Part shown: piece by piece, positions 22,331 through 31,036 of the stretch
Numbering within the stretch: the stretch's first letter is position 1
Layout: every line of letters begins with the position of its first letter
Assembly: GCA_035578005.1 (NCBI GenBank)
Contig: DATJYK010000465.1
Location: 1-64,000 of the forward strand
Reading direction: 5' to 3'
Length of the DNA stretch: 64,000 nucleotides
DNA from: Gp13-AA77 sp035578005
GTDB taxonomy: Bacteria; Acidobacteriota; Terriglobia; UBA7540
The notes under the pieces: model-generated
The model's database searches: none
Told to the model about the DNA's origin: nothing
The model's input: the letters and a program-made list of their open reading frames with translations, nothing else
Position numbers and translations under genes: made by a program

Positions 22331-24217
22331 ATGCCGCCGATTGCGCTTGCACTTGCTCTGTTCCTTCCGAGTCCTGTTGCCGGTCAACAGGCCACGTCCG
22401 CGCCGAGCCCCGAAAAGGTCGCCATTTCCGCCCAGCATTTGACGAAGCGGCCCATCAACGCCATGCAGCAGGGCCAGTTCATTGAGATTCTCTGCAACCT
22501 GATTCCTTCCATCATTGCGCAGCAGGTGGTCTCGACCAGCTTTGAGGAAGCGCCGCCTTGTCACGTCGCCTACAAGGCTGAGACTGACGAGCCTCACCGG
22601 CCCTGGTACCCGGACGGCGCCGTCGAGGTGGCGAAATATTCGTTCGACACCGCAAATGCCTACAACGGCGCTCGCTCCCAGAAGCTTGAGATCACGGCGC
22701 CGCACGCGCGCGCAGGCATTTCGCAGGACGGTTTCTACTTGAAGCAAGGCGTTACCTACAAATTGCACCTTCACATGCGGAGCGACCCTGGAGTGCAAGT
22801 GCGCGCCAGCCTGCACGGTGGAGGCGGCGTGATTGCCGGTCCGGTGGAGCTTGGCCGTGCGGGCGAACAGTGGACCGCCGCCGAGGCGGATCTGCGCGCC
22901 ACTCGCACCATCGACAGTGCCACGCTTACGATCGACTTCGAAGGCCCCGGCGCGCTGTGGCTCGATCGCGTCTACCTGATCGGCTCGGACGCGGTTCTCG
23001 GCATCTGGCGTCCCGACGTGATGTCGGCGCTCGCGGCCATGCATCCCGGCGTGATTCGGTTCGGCGGGAGCACCACTGAGGATTACGACTGGGAGGGCGG
23101 CGTCGGACCCTGGGATGAGCGCAAGCCCTTCACCACCGTCTGGGGTGGTCTGGAAGAAAACTTCGTGGGCATCGACGAGTTCGTTCAGCTTTGCAAGCAC
23201 GTGGGCGCGGAGCCGCTCATCTGCGTGCGTTGGACCGGCAAGACGCCCGCGGACGCCGCGGCTGAGGTTGAGTATTGCAACGGCGGACCCGAAACGCATT
23301 GGGGCGCGCTGCGCGCCAAGAACGGCCATCGCGAGCCGTACGGCGTGAAGTACTGGCAGATCGGCAATGAGGTAGACGTGACGGCTTACAACACCACCGT
23401 GCGCTCGTTCGCCGAGGCCATGAAGGCGGCCGACCCGTCGATTAAGCTGATCTCGTCGTTCCCCACCCCCAGTCTGCTGGCCGCGGCCGGGACTGCGTTT
23501 GATTACCTCGCGCCCCACCACTACGAGATTGACGACTTGGCACACGAGAACGAGAGCTTCAAAAACCTGCAAGACTGGATCGCGCAGAACGGCGGCAAGG
23601 ACATTCGCGTGGCGGTGACGGAATGGAACACCACCGCCGGCGATTGGGGCTTGCGGCGCGGCATGCTGCAGACGCTGGCCAACGGGCTCAGCGTTGCCCG
23701 CTACCTCAACTTGCTCCAGCGCTATGCCGACCTGGTGGAGATCGGCAATCGCTCCAACTTCGCCGACAGCTTCGGCTCCGGGTTCGTGGTGACGGGACCG
23801 GGCTGGATCTATGAGTCGCCCGCGTATTACGCCCAGAAGTTTTACTCGCGAGCCGCAGGAACCTACCCGTTGCAGGTGGCGAGGGCGCCGCAACAGACCT
23901 GGCCGCAGCAGCAACCTGACATCAGCGCCACCCTGAGCGCAGACGGCAAAGAGTTGCGCATCTATTCCGTGAACGCGACACCGCGGGCAATGCCTGTCCA
24001 CTTCCGCCTCGATGGCTTCCCGGCGCCGGTGGCGCTCGGCGTCGTCTACACCTTGGAAGATCATGAACATGGCCTGACGGCGGAAGTGATGAACAGCCGC
24101 GACAACCCTCAGCGCCTGTCGGTGAGCAGCCGGGCGGCGGCGCTCAGCGGCGGGTCGTTTGACTTCTCCTTCAAGCCCTTCACGTTGACGCTGCTCGAAC
24201 TCAAACTGGCTCGGTGA
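22331..24217 (+). CDS. Secreted GH51-like alpha-L-arabinofuranosidase
   Basis: 628 residues with an N-terminal signal (MPPIALALALFLPSPVAGQQ). Residues about 70-220 look like a carbohydrate-binding/jelly-roll module (SFDTANAYNGARSQKLEIT, DFEGPGALWLDRVYL). A TIM barrel follows, with the acid/base Glu in YWQIGNEVD near residue 345 and the nucleophile Glu in RVAVTEWNTTAGDW near 433. A C-terminal beta domain ends FKPFTLTLLELKL, as in arabinofuranosidases. The expected role is release of arabinose from plant polysaccharides outside the cytoplasm. GGGGAGATTTC precedes the ATG. No transporter or other glycoside hydrolase is adjacent. Confidence 0.85.
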   Translation: MPPIALALALFLPSPVAGQQATSAPSPEKVAISAQHLTKRPINAMQQGQFIEILCNLIPSIIAQQVVSTSFEEAPPCHVAYKAETDEPHRPWYPDGAVEVAKYSFDTANAYNGARSQKLEITAPHARAGISQDGFYLKQGVTYKLHLHMRSDPGVQVRASLHGGGGVIAGPVELGRAGEQWTAAEADLRATRTIDSATLTIDFEGPGALWLDRVYLIGSDAVLGIWRPDVMSALAAMHPGVIRFGGSTTEDYDWEGGVGPWDERKPFTTVWGGLEENFVGIDEFVQLCKHVGAEPLICVRWTGKTPADAAAEVEYCNGGPETHWGALRAKNGHREPYGVKYWQIGNEVDVTAYNTTVRSFAEAMKAADPSIKLISSFPTPSLLAAAGTAFDYLAPHHYEIDDLAHENESFKNLQDWIAQNGGKDIRVAVTEWNTTAGDWGLRRGMLQTLANGLSVARYLNLLQRYADLVEIGNRSNFADSFGSGFVVTGPGWIYESPAYYAQKFYSRAAGTYPLQVARAPQQTWPQQQPDISATLSADGKELRIYSVNATPRAMPVHFRLDGFPAPVALGVVYTLEDHEHGLTAEVMNSRDNPQRLSVSSRAAALSGGSFDFSFKPFTLTLLELKLAR

Positions 24218-24320
24218 CGAAGGAACCAAGCCATGAGTCTGGCGCCGCGAAATACCGCTTTACAAAACGAGCCTTTTTACCGCCAAAAAGTGGCTTTGTG
24301 CAAATTTTACCGACGCTGAT

Positions 24321-24455
24321 TCCAAAAGACTTCTTGGCTTTGTGTAAAATTTACACAAAGCCACCAAGTTGTTGATTGCACATGACTTCTTGGCTTTGGC
24401 AGCGACGGCCAAATCTGTAATCGCGTCATTCTAAAAGACCTCTTGGCTTTGGTTA
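24321..24455 (-). repeat. Three-unit array D (CTTCTTGGCTTTG units)
   Basis: On the plus strand GACTTCTTGGCTTTG occurs at 24328 and 24384 and GACCTCTTGGCTTTG at 24437 (spacing 56 and 53). A partial unit, AAAAGTGGCTTTGTG, lies just upstream. In array-A orientation the units read CAAAGCCAAGAGGTCTTTTA and so on, translating to SQEVF or SQEVM. The core ACCTCTTGGCTTTG is the same as in array C2 at 62980. Confidence 0.7.
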
Positions 24456-24734
24456 GTATCTTTTTTTCGCGAAGCCTCTGATTAACAGTTGTGTAACCGC
24501 CGCCGCCTTTCCCTCCAGCGTGCCATACCCACAATAAGTTGCTGCGGTCGCCCATCCCGAACCTGGACCTCTTCCTGGCTGTCATCCGGCTAACCTAATC
24601 GCCTCTCTTTCTCTCACCCGGAAACCGGCTTCCAATTTGTCCACCGATTAAATTCGCATTTCCCTTCCCTGGCGCGCCTGCCATCGCGCAGAGAAATGCG
24701 CGCCCGCCTCCCAGACCGCCTTCATCCACTTTTG

Positions 24735-24763
24735 AGCCTATCACAGACGGGTTCCGATGTCAA
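24735..24763 (-). promoter_or_regulatory. Promoter-like sequence upstream of array D
   Basis: On the minus strand TTGACA (24763-24758), a 17-bp spacer, then TAGGCT (24740-24735). It points towards array D, whose nearest unit is about 290 bp downstream. It shares the CTTGACA-N17-TA form with those before arrays A, B and C2. Confidence 0.5.
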
Positions 24764-24817
24764 GGCTTTAGCGCTTAAGATGTAGGCTAGTTTACGGACG
24801 CTTTTGCACGAAACCGT

Positions 24818-25236
24818 TCACCCGCCGGCCAGGGGGCGCATTCCGACCAATGTCCAAAAGGCGAGGCCGGGTATGCCGTGAAAATCCCTGGAGTTGTGAG
24901 TTACAAGAGGGTACCCCTGTTGGAGTACTGTCGCTGCCATCCACGCGTCTTCGGGCGATATCGGCTGCGCTCTGCGGATGAAGCGCACTTCCCCCCGCTT
25001 CTTGCTAATCCCATGGCTCGAAGGTACCACCACGCAGGCCGCCATCCGGGATTCGAGGCGCGCAAGCTGTTTTCGCGCCCCACCCGGCACGATACGCCCC
25101 CCGGATAGAGCTCGGCCACGGTCATGAACGAGATTGCCAGGGTGTGTCCTTTCACGTGGGGTTCGTAAGCATCAGCCAGAGGGTGGTGCTTGAACAGAAA
25201 GGAAAACACGTCGGTATCAAGCAGGAGGGTGCTCAC
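24818..25236 (-). pseudogene. VapC-like PIN-domain toxin, frameshifted
   Basis: The GTG at 25236 overlaps the antitoxin stop and opens STLLLDTDVFSFLFKHHPLA, with the first PIN aspartate; the frame continues to MTVAELYPGG. After about 25095 the homologous sequence continues in another frame: ARKQLARLESRM, then ISPEDAWMAATVLQQGYPLV and THNSRDFHGIPGL, which carry the remaining acidic PIN residues. At least one frameshift therefore splits the gene, so the PIN ribonuclease is probably inactive. A sequencing error is the alternative. Confidence 0.75.
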
Positions 25237-25436
25237 AATTTGGCAAGTTCGCGATCTTCGCACCGGCGGGCGTAAATATCCTCGACGAACTGTTCCAATT
25301 TTTCGTCGCTCTTCCACAAATCGGCGCCCTTGCCGAGGATGTCCTCGAGCCTGGTCGGTTTTACGCCTTGCTGCGCCGCGAGCTCTTCAATCGACTTCCG
25401 TTCAGAAAAACCGGACTTCCCGCCATTACTCCCCAT
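25233..25436 (-). CDS. VapB-like antitoxin
   Basis: 67 residues from the ATG at 25436. SERKSIEELAAQQGVKPTRL followed by GKGADLWKSDEKLEQFVEDI and YARRCEDREL fits the small antitoxins found next to PIN toxins. Its stop overlaps the GTG of the toxin pseudogene. Its 5' end lies inside the disrupted end of a RelE-like gene, so its own promoter and leader look rearranged. Confidence 0.65.
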   Translation of the reverse strand: MGSNGGKSGFSERKSIEELAAQQGVKPTRLEDILGKGADLWKSDEKLEQFVEDIYARRCEDRELAKL

Positions 25437-25651
25437 GCTGCCGCGTTTGGAAAGCGATTTTGCGGAGCCAATCCGGCCGACCTGATGCGAGCCTGCCACA
25501 GATCGGCGCTTTCGTCATACTTCTTGGCGTGCAAAGAGGGGTGTTGAAGGTTCGTCAAAAGAAAACGGAGTTGTTTCGCAAAGGCCTTGCGGACCTCAGC
25601 CGGCAGGGCGGCGTAGTCCCGATCGGCCTTCTCCGTGAAGCGGAGTCTCAC
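25361..25651 (-). pseudogene. RelE/ParE-like toxin, 3' end replaced
   Basis: The first ~57 residues (MRLRFTEKADRDYAALPAEV, AKQLRFLLTNLQHPSLHAKK, YDESADLWQARI) are a good RelE/ParE-type start. Family members then continue with a WRFYF-like strand and end near residue 90. Here the frame instead reads RSAGLAPQNRFPN and other unrelated residues, and it overlaps the next antitoxin gene by 76 bp. A deletion or recombination joining two toxin-antitoxin loci is the simplest explanation. Loss of the C-terminal catalytic strands predicts inactivity. Confidence 0.7.
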
Positions 25652-25920
25652 GGACGGAGCTTCTTCGCGCGGCTCCCGGTGCGAGACTCGAGGGCGGCAA
25701 TCGCTTCCTCGGCCGTCGAGTAGGGGCCATGGGTGCGGCCGTGCTTGAGGTCGTCAAGGCCCTCAGCTAGGTGCCGGTCAATGAGCCTTTTGGGGGTAAA
25801 GGTGATCTTGCCGCGCTCCACTCGCGCCTCAAGCAGATCGCCAACGTCCACACCAACCCGCTCGCGGATGCGCTGCGGTATTACGATCTGGAATTTGGTT
25901 TTTACAGCAACGATGTCCAT
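25648..25920 (-). CDS. AbrB/SpoVT-fold antitoxin
   Basis: 90 residues from the ATG at 25920. KTKFQIVIPQRIRERVGVDV followed by GDLLEARVERGKITFTPK is a swapped-hairpin AbrB DNA-binding domain; the C-terminal YSTAEEAIAALESR region would neutralise the toxin. Its stop overlaps the RelE-like start (ATGA). With the toxin truncated, it may persist only as a regulator. A start at 25947 would add nine unlikely residues. Confidence 0.8.
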   Translation of the reverse strand: MDIVAVKTKFQIVIPQRIRERVGVDVGDLLEARVERGKITFTPKRLIDRHLAEGLDDLKHGRTHGPYSTAEEAIAALESRTGSRAKKLRP

Positions 25921-26028
25921 CGGCGAGCGACCCTGAAGTGAGTTCAACTGTTAAACTGTACAACTCCATCCCCCCGCTGTCAACTTTCACACGTGAGGTA
26001 GGCGCCACCCGCGAACGCCCAAACGCAG

Positions 26029-26119
26029 TCATTCCCGCGAAAGCGGGAATCCATTCTAGAAGTCCCTGGAAAGAAGTATCAAAGAGGAAGTGGATTCCCG
26101 CCTTCGCGGGAATGACTGC
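26029..26119. repeat. Paired REP element (BIME-like)
   Basis: GTCATTCCCGCGAAAGCGGG and GGATTCCCGCCTTCGCGGGA face each other across a centre with AAGTCCCTGGAAAGAAG, the reverse complement of the centre seen at 11480. It lies between divergent toxin-antitoxin modules. Confidence 0.9.
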
Positions 26120-26173
26120 GCGTTCCCCTGAGCAAATGACACCCCTACCGAAGAGCCCGAGGAGCCACTGAGT

Positions 26174-26200
26174 TTGACACATCCCATGGGATGTTACACT
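26174..26200 (+). promoter_or_regulatory. Toxin-antitoxin promoter with operator palindrome
   Basis: TTGACA (26174-26179) is followed by the perfect 14-bp palindrome CATCCCATGGGATG (26180-26193) and TACACT (26195-26200). The spacer is 15 bp, on the short side. The palindrome fills the spacer, the position expected for an autorepressing antitoxin. A second near-palindrome, ACACTCTATAGTGT, overlaps the -10. The PIN gene starts 14 bp downstream of the -10. Confidence 0.6.
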
Positions 26201-26213
26201 CTATAGTGTGTCG

Positions 26214-26642
26214 ATGATACGAAGGATCGTTCTGGATACTTCGGTCGTCGTGACGGGCCTGCGCAGCCGTTTGGGGGCGGCAAACGCTGTTTTGCGCCTG
26301 GTGGCGAGCCGGCGCTTACAGATTCTCGCCACACCGCCCCTGTTCCTCGAGTATGAAGAGGTACTCAAGCGCCCCGAACAGCGTTTGGCTCACGGGTTGA
26401 CCGTCGAGGAGATCGACGAATTCCTCGCCCAATTGGCAGCCTTGATTGAGCCGGTTGACATTCATTTTCAGTGGCGCCCTCAGGGCCGCGATCCAGCCGA
26501 CGAGATGGTGCTGGAAGCGGCGGTGAACGGTCGGGCTGATGCGCTGGTGACTTACAACGTTGGGGACTTCACCGCGGCAGGTGAGCGGTTCAAGATAGCG
26601 GTTGTTAGCCCGGCGGAGCTGCTTCGAAAGGTGAGATCATGA
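26214..26642 (+). CDS. PIN-domain toxin (COG1569-like)
   Basis: 142 residues from the ATG at 26214; a GTG at 26208 is possible. RIVLDTSVVVTGLRSRLGAA carries the first PIN Asp, PPLFLEYEEVLKR the next acidic residue, GRDPADEMVLEAAVNG the third, and ALVTYNVGDF the fourth, so the ribonuclease site is complete. This is the PIN-family toxin type usually paired with an Arc-like antitoxin. Here the toxin comes first and overlaps the next gene by 4 bp (ATGA). Unlike the neighbouring modules it looks intact. Confidence 0.85.
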   Translation: MIRRIVLDTSVVVTGLRSRLGAANAVLRLVASRRLQILATPPLFLEYEEVLKRPEQRLAHGLTVEEIDEFLAQLAALIEPVDIHFQWRPQGRDPADEMVLEAAVNGRADALVTYNVGDFTAAGERFKIAVVSPAELLRKVRS

Positions 26643-26887
26643 GCAAGGCAACCTATCCTTTGAAGCTCCCTCTCTCCGTCAAGCGGGCCGCCCAACGGCT
26701 GGCCAAGGAGGACGGTGTGTCGCTGAACCAGTGGATCGCGGCCGCCGTGGCCGAGAAAGTCGGAGCGGTGGAAACCGCCGCCGAGTTCTTCAAGAGTCGC
26801 GCCGGAAGCGCCACCGGAGCGGGACTGATGAGGTTTTTGAAGAACGCTCCCAACGTACCTCCTGATTCTGCGGACCAGCCCCGCTAG
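26639..26887 (+). CDS. Arc/HicB-like ribbon-helix-helix antitoxin
   Basis: 82 residues. YPLKLPLSVKRAAQRLAKED followed by GVSLNQWIAAAVAEKVGA is the ribbon-helix-helix pattern of toy-sized antitoxins downstream of PIN toxins. The start overlaps the toxin stop. It probably binds the palindrome at 26180-26193 to repress the operon. Confidence 0.85.
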   Translation: MSKATYPLKLPLSVKRAAQRLAKEDGVSLNQWIAAAVAEKVGAVETAAEFFKSRAGSATGAGLMRFLKNAPNVPPDSADQPR

Positions 26888-27198
26888 CGCATACTTTGAT
26901 CACCATGCTGGAGCCTTGAGTCCCCTCGCACATCTTCGATGTGCGCCAGCCGGCCGAAACGTGGGTGGGGCGCCTACATCAAACGACGACGTAGGCGCCA
27001 CCCGCGGCCCTTCGGGCCTCAGAAATGTAGAAACTTCAGGAATAGGGCTTGCCCTACCGCTGGGGACGGCCCGCCGTCCCCTGCAAGTGCCGCCGGGTGG
27101 CGCACGGCCCTCACTCGCAACAGCCATCCGCCCACCCGAACGTTTCCTCAAGATGCGCCTGCGGCATACCGATAAGCATTGGGTGAGAGTGTCAGCCG
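26888..27198. other. Non-coding; contains one palindromic repeat arm
   Basis: No gene is seen. CGGCCCTTCGGGCCTCAGAA at 27001-27020, with the following AATGTAGAAACTTCAGG, is a copy of the arm of the inverted repeat at 1364-1460. Confidence 0.6.
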
Positions 27199-30100
27199 GT
27201 GCGGCTGTGTGTTTTTGAGGCTCTCGCTGTTCGCGGCAATCCGCCCCAGGCGCGATTGCCCCAACCGGATTACACCGTAATGTTGGCGGTCCATAGCACG
27301 ATCGGCGAGACGGAGCTTTACCCAGGAGCCCCGCCGTCGCGCGGGTGTGCGAGGCTTGCCACCGGGCTGCGGCTGATCAGTTTGGTGTTCGCCCTCAGCA
27401 GTTTGGCATCACCGGGTCTCGCCCTGAGCGCTCAATTACCGGTCCTCACCACCGTCAAGCAGGTTCTGGAACTGAGCCGCTCGGAGGCGGTGAAGGGCTA
27501 CCCCGTGCGCCTCAGGAGCGTGGTGACCTACCGCTATGGCGGCTCACCGCCGGACCTTTTCCTGCACGACTCCACGGGCGGAGTTTGGGTTGACCTGCCC
27601 CAAGGCGCCTCCGCCTTGCGGCCCGGCGACTTGATCGAGCTCGAAGGGGTTACGGAGCAGCCGGATTTCGCCCCGCAGATCGGCAGCCCGCGTTGGCGCG
27701 TGTTGGGAACAACTCCTCTACCTCCGGCGCCCCGAGTAACCTTTGGGCAAATGGCGTCAACCCATGAGGACGGTCAATGGGTTGAGGTCAGAGGCATTGT
27801 GCGCACCGCGGCCATCGACCCCGACTCACACAACTTGCTCCTTGATGTCGGCGCCGAAGGCGGGCTGGTTACGGCCCAGATTCCCGACTTCCCATCAGGT
27901 GTTCCAGAGCGGCTGATTGATTCCGAGGTTCTCATCCGTGGCAATTGCGGCGCCATCCGCAACGCACTGAACCAGCAAATCGGGCTCATGCTCTACGTGC
28001 CGAACCTCCAGCAGATTCGCGTGCTCTCGCCCGCACCATCCGATTCCACGTCCCTGCCGGCGCGCCCCATCGCCGAATTGCAGCGCTTCAGTCTCAATCA
28101 GCCGGGCGGCCATCGCGTGCACGTGCGCGGCGTCGTGACGCTTGAGGCGCCGGATGGCTCTGTGTACGTGACCGACTCCACCGGCGGTCTGTACATCCGA
28201 CGTCAGCAGCAGATGCCCCTGAAGCGGGGAGACCGCGTGGAAGTCTTCGGCTTTCTGGGGGTCGTGGACCGCCATCCCGTTTTGGAGGATTCTGTCTTCC
28301 AGGTCGTCGGACCCGGCCCGGTACCCGTTGCGGCCCGGGTCACAGCCGAGCAGGCGCTCCATGGGGAATTTGACTCGGGTTTGGTGAAGATCAAAGGACG
28401 ATTACTGCACAGCGCACTGACTCCCGATGAGAAAGTCCTGGTGCTGCGTCAGGGGTCCACCGTGTTTAGGGCCACTTCGAAAACTGACTCGCCTGCTCCG
28501 GCCCTGGCTTCCCTTCGGGAAGGAACCCTTCTTGAAGTCACGGGCGTCTGCGTGGTGGATACCGACGTCAACGGAACGCCGACCGCCTTCAAGATTCGCT
28601 TTGGCACTGCCGGGGATCTCGTGGTCCTTGAAGAGCCGAGCTGGTGGACGGTCAAGCGCGCGCTCGCGCTGGGTGGACTTCTGGGCGTAGCGATTTTGGC
28701 AGCCTTGGCTTGGGCGGCGATTCTGCGCCGCCGCGTACAGGCGCAGACGGGGATAATCCGAAGCACACTGGACGCCACCGGCGACGGCATTCTGGTAGTG
28801 GATTCGCGCCAAAAGGTTGTAACCGCGAACGACAAGTTTGCTGACATGTGGGCCATTCCTCGCTCATTGATGGATGCTCGCGATGACGACCGTCTGCTTC
28901 AGCACATCCTGAAGCAGCTTAAGGAACCCGAAGCCTTTCTGGCCCGGGTACGCGAAATTTACGCCGGCGCCGAAGTCACCAGTGACGAGGTGATCGAGTT
29001 TCGCGACGGGCGAATATTCGAGCGCCATTCCGAGCCCCATCGAGTGAACGGAAGATCGGTCGGGCGGGTGTGGGCCTTCCACGATATTACCGAACGGACG
29101 CGCGCTCAAAGAGAGTTGCAGCGCGCTAAAGAAACCGCTGACGCGGCTAATCAAGCCAAGACCGCGTTTCTGGCCAACATGAGCCATGAGATCCGGACGC
29201 CGATGAATGGCGTTCTTGGCATGACCGAGCTTTGTCTTGATACCCAGCTCACTTCCGAGCAACGGGAATACCTCGGCATGGTGAAAAGTTCGGCCGATGC
29301 GCTGCTGGTCGTGATTAACGACATCCTGGATTTTTCCAAGGTCGAAGCTGGAAAGCTGGAATTGGACGTCATCGAATTCAACCTTCGGGACACTTTGGAA
29401 GAGAGTGCCCGGAGCCTGGCCGTGCGTGCACATCAAAAAGGGTTGGAGTTAACTTGTGAGGTTGAGCCCGCGGTGCCCGAGATGCTTATCGGTGACCCTG
29501 GCCGGCTTCGGCAGGTCTTTGTCAACTTGATCGGCAACGCCATCAAGTTTACACACGCGGGTGAAATTGGGATTCAAGCGGCGATGGACTCCGCGTCGAG
29601 TGACCAAATCACGCTGCACTGTGTCGTTCGCGACACCGGTATTGGTATTTCCCGGGAAAAACAACGCCTGATCTTCGAGGCTTTCACTCAGGCGGATGCT
29701 TCTACCACTCGCAGGTTCGGCGGCACAGGGCTGGGCCTCACCATATCCTCGCGCCTGGTTGAAATGATGGGGGGACGCCTGTGGGTAGAGAGTGACCTTG
29801 GATGCGGTAGCCAGTTTCACTTCAATATTCCCGTTGGCGTGAGCAAACCTCAGATTGAGCGATTCCGGCCCTCCGAATTGATGGGCTTCAAGGGTGTGCC
29901 GGTGCTGGTGGCGGATGACAACGCGACCAGCCGGCGCATCCTGAGCGACACGCTGGCAGGATGGGAGATGCGACCCGCAGTCGTTGACAGCGGAGAAGAC
30001 GCTCTGCAGGCGCTCGAAAGCGTAGCCCGCGCCGGGGCTCCCATTCCCCTGATGCTGTGCGACGCGCATCTGCTCGAATCCGATGATTTCGCTTTGGCGA

Positions 30101-30306
30101 AGAGGGTGCGGCAGCACCCCGCCCTGGCGGGTACCGCCATTATTCTGCTGACTGGTGCGGGTGAACGATGCGGTGCGCTTGATGGCGGCCCGCAGGGTGC
30201 AGCCGCCTTTGTCACAAAGCCTGTGCGGCGGGCGGAACTGCGCGCGGCGATGGCGGCTGTCCTCGAAGCGCAGCTTGTGCGCTCGACAACGCCGACGCCA
30301 CGATAG
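27199..30306 (+). CDS. Hybrid sensor histidine kinase/response regulator
   Basis: 1035 residues from a GTG; the ATG at 27280 is an alternative and neither has a strong ribosome-binding site. A hydrophobic stretch near residues 58-80 is a probable signal or anchor. Two OB-like extracytoplasmic domains follow (GYPVRLRSVVTYRYGG with FLHDSTGGVWVDLP; GHRVHVRGVVTLEAPDG with YVTDSTGGLYIR). A membrane helix lies at about 487-509, then a PAS domain, HisKA with phospho-His in NMSHEIRTPMNGVLGM near 660, and HATPase boxes including GGTGLGLTISS. The C-terminal receiver (about 895-1025) keeps DD, the acceptor Asp in LMLCDAHLLES, Thr in LLTGAG and Lys in FVTKPV. The extracytoplasmic signal is unknown, and no separate output regulator is adjacent. 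Confidence 0.9.
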   Translation: MRLCVFEALAVRGNPPQARLPQPDYTVMLAVHSTIGETELYPGAPPSRGCARLATGLRLISLVFALSSLASPGLALSAQLPVLTTVKQVLELSRSEAVKGYPVRLRSVVTYRYGGSPPDLFLHDSTGGVWVDLPQGASALRPGDLIELEGVTEQPDFAPQIGSPRWRVLGTTPLPPAPRVTFGQMASTHEDGQWVEVRGIVRTAAIDPDSHNLLLDVGAEGGLVTAQIPDFPSGVPERLIDSEVLIRGNCGAIRNALNQQIGLMLYVPNLQQIRVLSPAPSDSTSLPARPIAELQRFSLNQPGGHRVHVRGVVTLEAPDGSVYVTDSTGGLYIRRQQQMPLKRGDRVEVFGFLGVVDRHPVLEDSVFQVVGPGPVPVAARVTAEQALHGEFDSGLVKIKGRLLHSALTPDEKVLVLRQGSTVFRATSKTDSPAPALASLREGTLLEVTGVCVVDTDVNGTPTAFKIRFGTAGDLVVLEEPSWWTVKRALALGGLLGVAILAALAWAAILRRRVQAQTGIIRSTLDATGDGILVVDSRQKVVTANDKFADMWAIPRSLMDARDDDRLLQHILKQLKEPEAFLARVREIYAGAEVTSDEVIEFRDGRIFERHSEPHRVNGRSVGRVWAFHDITERTRAQRELQRAKETADAANQAKTAFLANMSHEIRTPMNGVLGMTELCLDTQLTSEQREYLGMVKSSADALLVVINDILDFSKVEAGKLELDVIEFNLRDTLEESARSLAVRAHQKGLELTCEVEPAVPEMLIGDPGRLRQVFVNLIGNAIKFTHAGEIGIQAAMDSASSDQITLHCVVRDTGIGISREKQRLIFEAFTQADASTTRRFGGTGLGLTISSRLVEMMGGRLWVESDLGCGSQFHFNIPVGVSKPQIERFRPSELMGFKGVPVLVADDNATSRRILSDTLAGWEMRPAVVDSGEDALQALESVARAGAPIPLMLCDAHLLESDDFALAKRVRQHPALAGTAIILLTGAGERCGALDGGPQGAAAFVTKPVRRAELRAAMAAVLEAQLVRSTTPTPR

Positions 30307-30388
30307 ACGCGCTACGCCTCGCACATTCTAGCGGCAACACTGCGTCTCAGGTGGGACGGCTTCCACTGGGACCCATGCCATGGCAGGG

Positions 30389-31036
30389 TCAAGCAACTTG
30401 TAGCGCGTTCTGCTGAAGAGGGCGGCGCCCAGCACGGAGCACGGTGCGTTTGCTCGCCTGGGATCGCAACTTCGCTCGCAGTACTTGGCGGGCCTTGTGA
30501 AGTTGGGACTTTGAGTTGCTGATCGAGCAGTTCAGCATCTTCGCAATCTCGCGGTGCTTATACCCGTGCACCACGTAGAGCGCGAAGACCGACTGGTAGT
30601 TGGACGGCAAACCGGAGATAGCCTGCTCCAGCGTGAGGCGGTCCACACAGTGTCGAAGCCGCGGGTCTGGCGCGCCCGCCCTCACCTCGGATGCCCTTCC
30701 GGCACGGCTGTCTTCCGTTTCCCAGGAACGGTTCTTCATGTCGCTCCGGCGCAGGCGGGAAAGGGCCACGTTGGTGGCGAGCCGGTACAACCACGTGGAG
30801 AAGGCGGACTCACCGCGAAACATGGATATCTTGCGAAAAAGCAGCAGGAAGACGTCTTGAGTGACGTCCTCGGCGTCGGCAGGGACGCGGAGAATGCGCA
30901 ATGAGAGCGAGTACACCACTCGCTTGTGCTTTTCAAAGAGCGCCGCGAATGCGCTTTCGTTTCCCGCCTGAGCGCCTGCGATGAGGTCATGCTCCAGACG
31001 CACGTCAGTGGCTAGGCTCCCAAGACTGTCATTCAT
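30389..31036 (-). CDS. ECF-type RNA polymerase sigma factor
   Basis: 215 residues from the ATG at 31036 (AGGAGCAAATGA upstream). Region 2 is AFAALFEKHKRVVYSLSLRI with DAEDVTQDVFLLLFRKI and FRGESAFSTWLYRLATNVAL. Region 4 is LPSNYQSVFALYVVHGYKHR followed by EIAKMLNCSISNSKSQLHKA. There is no region 3, which defines the ECF class. No anti-sigma factor gene is adjacent: the hybrid kinase ends convergently 82 bp away. The ~22 residues after region 4 are basic and of unknown role. Confidence 0.92.
   Translation of the reverse strand: MNDSLGSLATDVRLEHDLIAGAQAGNESAFAALFEKHKRVVYSLSLRILRVPADAEDVTQDVFLLLFRKISMFRGESAFSTWLYRLATNVALSRLRRSDMKNRSWETEDSRAGRASEVRAGAPDPRLRHCVDRLTLEQAISGLPSNYQSVFALYVVHGYKHREIAKMLNCSISNSKSQLHKARQVLRAKLRSQASKRTVLRAGRRPLQQNALQVA

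Noticed and set aside
22208..24229. 673-codon minus-strand ORF
   Set aside because: It is the antisense shadow of the GH51-like gene. It has an Arg/His-rich composition and no motif, whereas the plus strand has a signal peptide and both catalytic glutamates.
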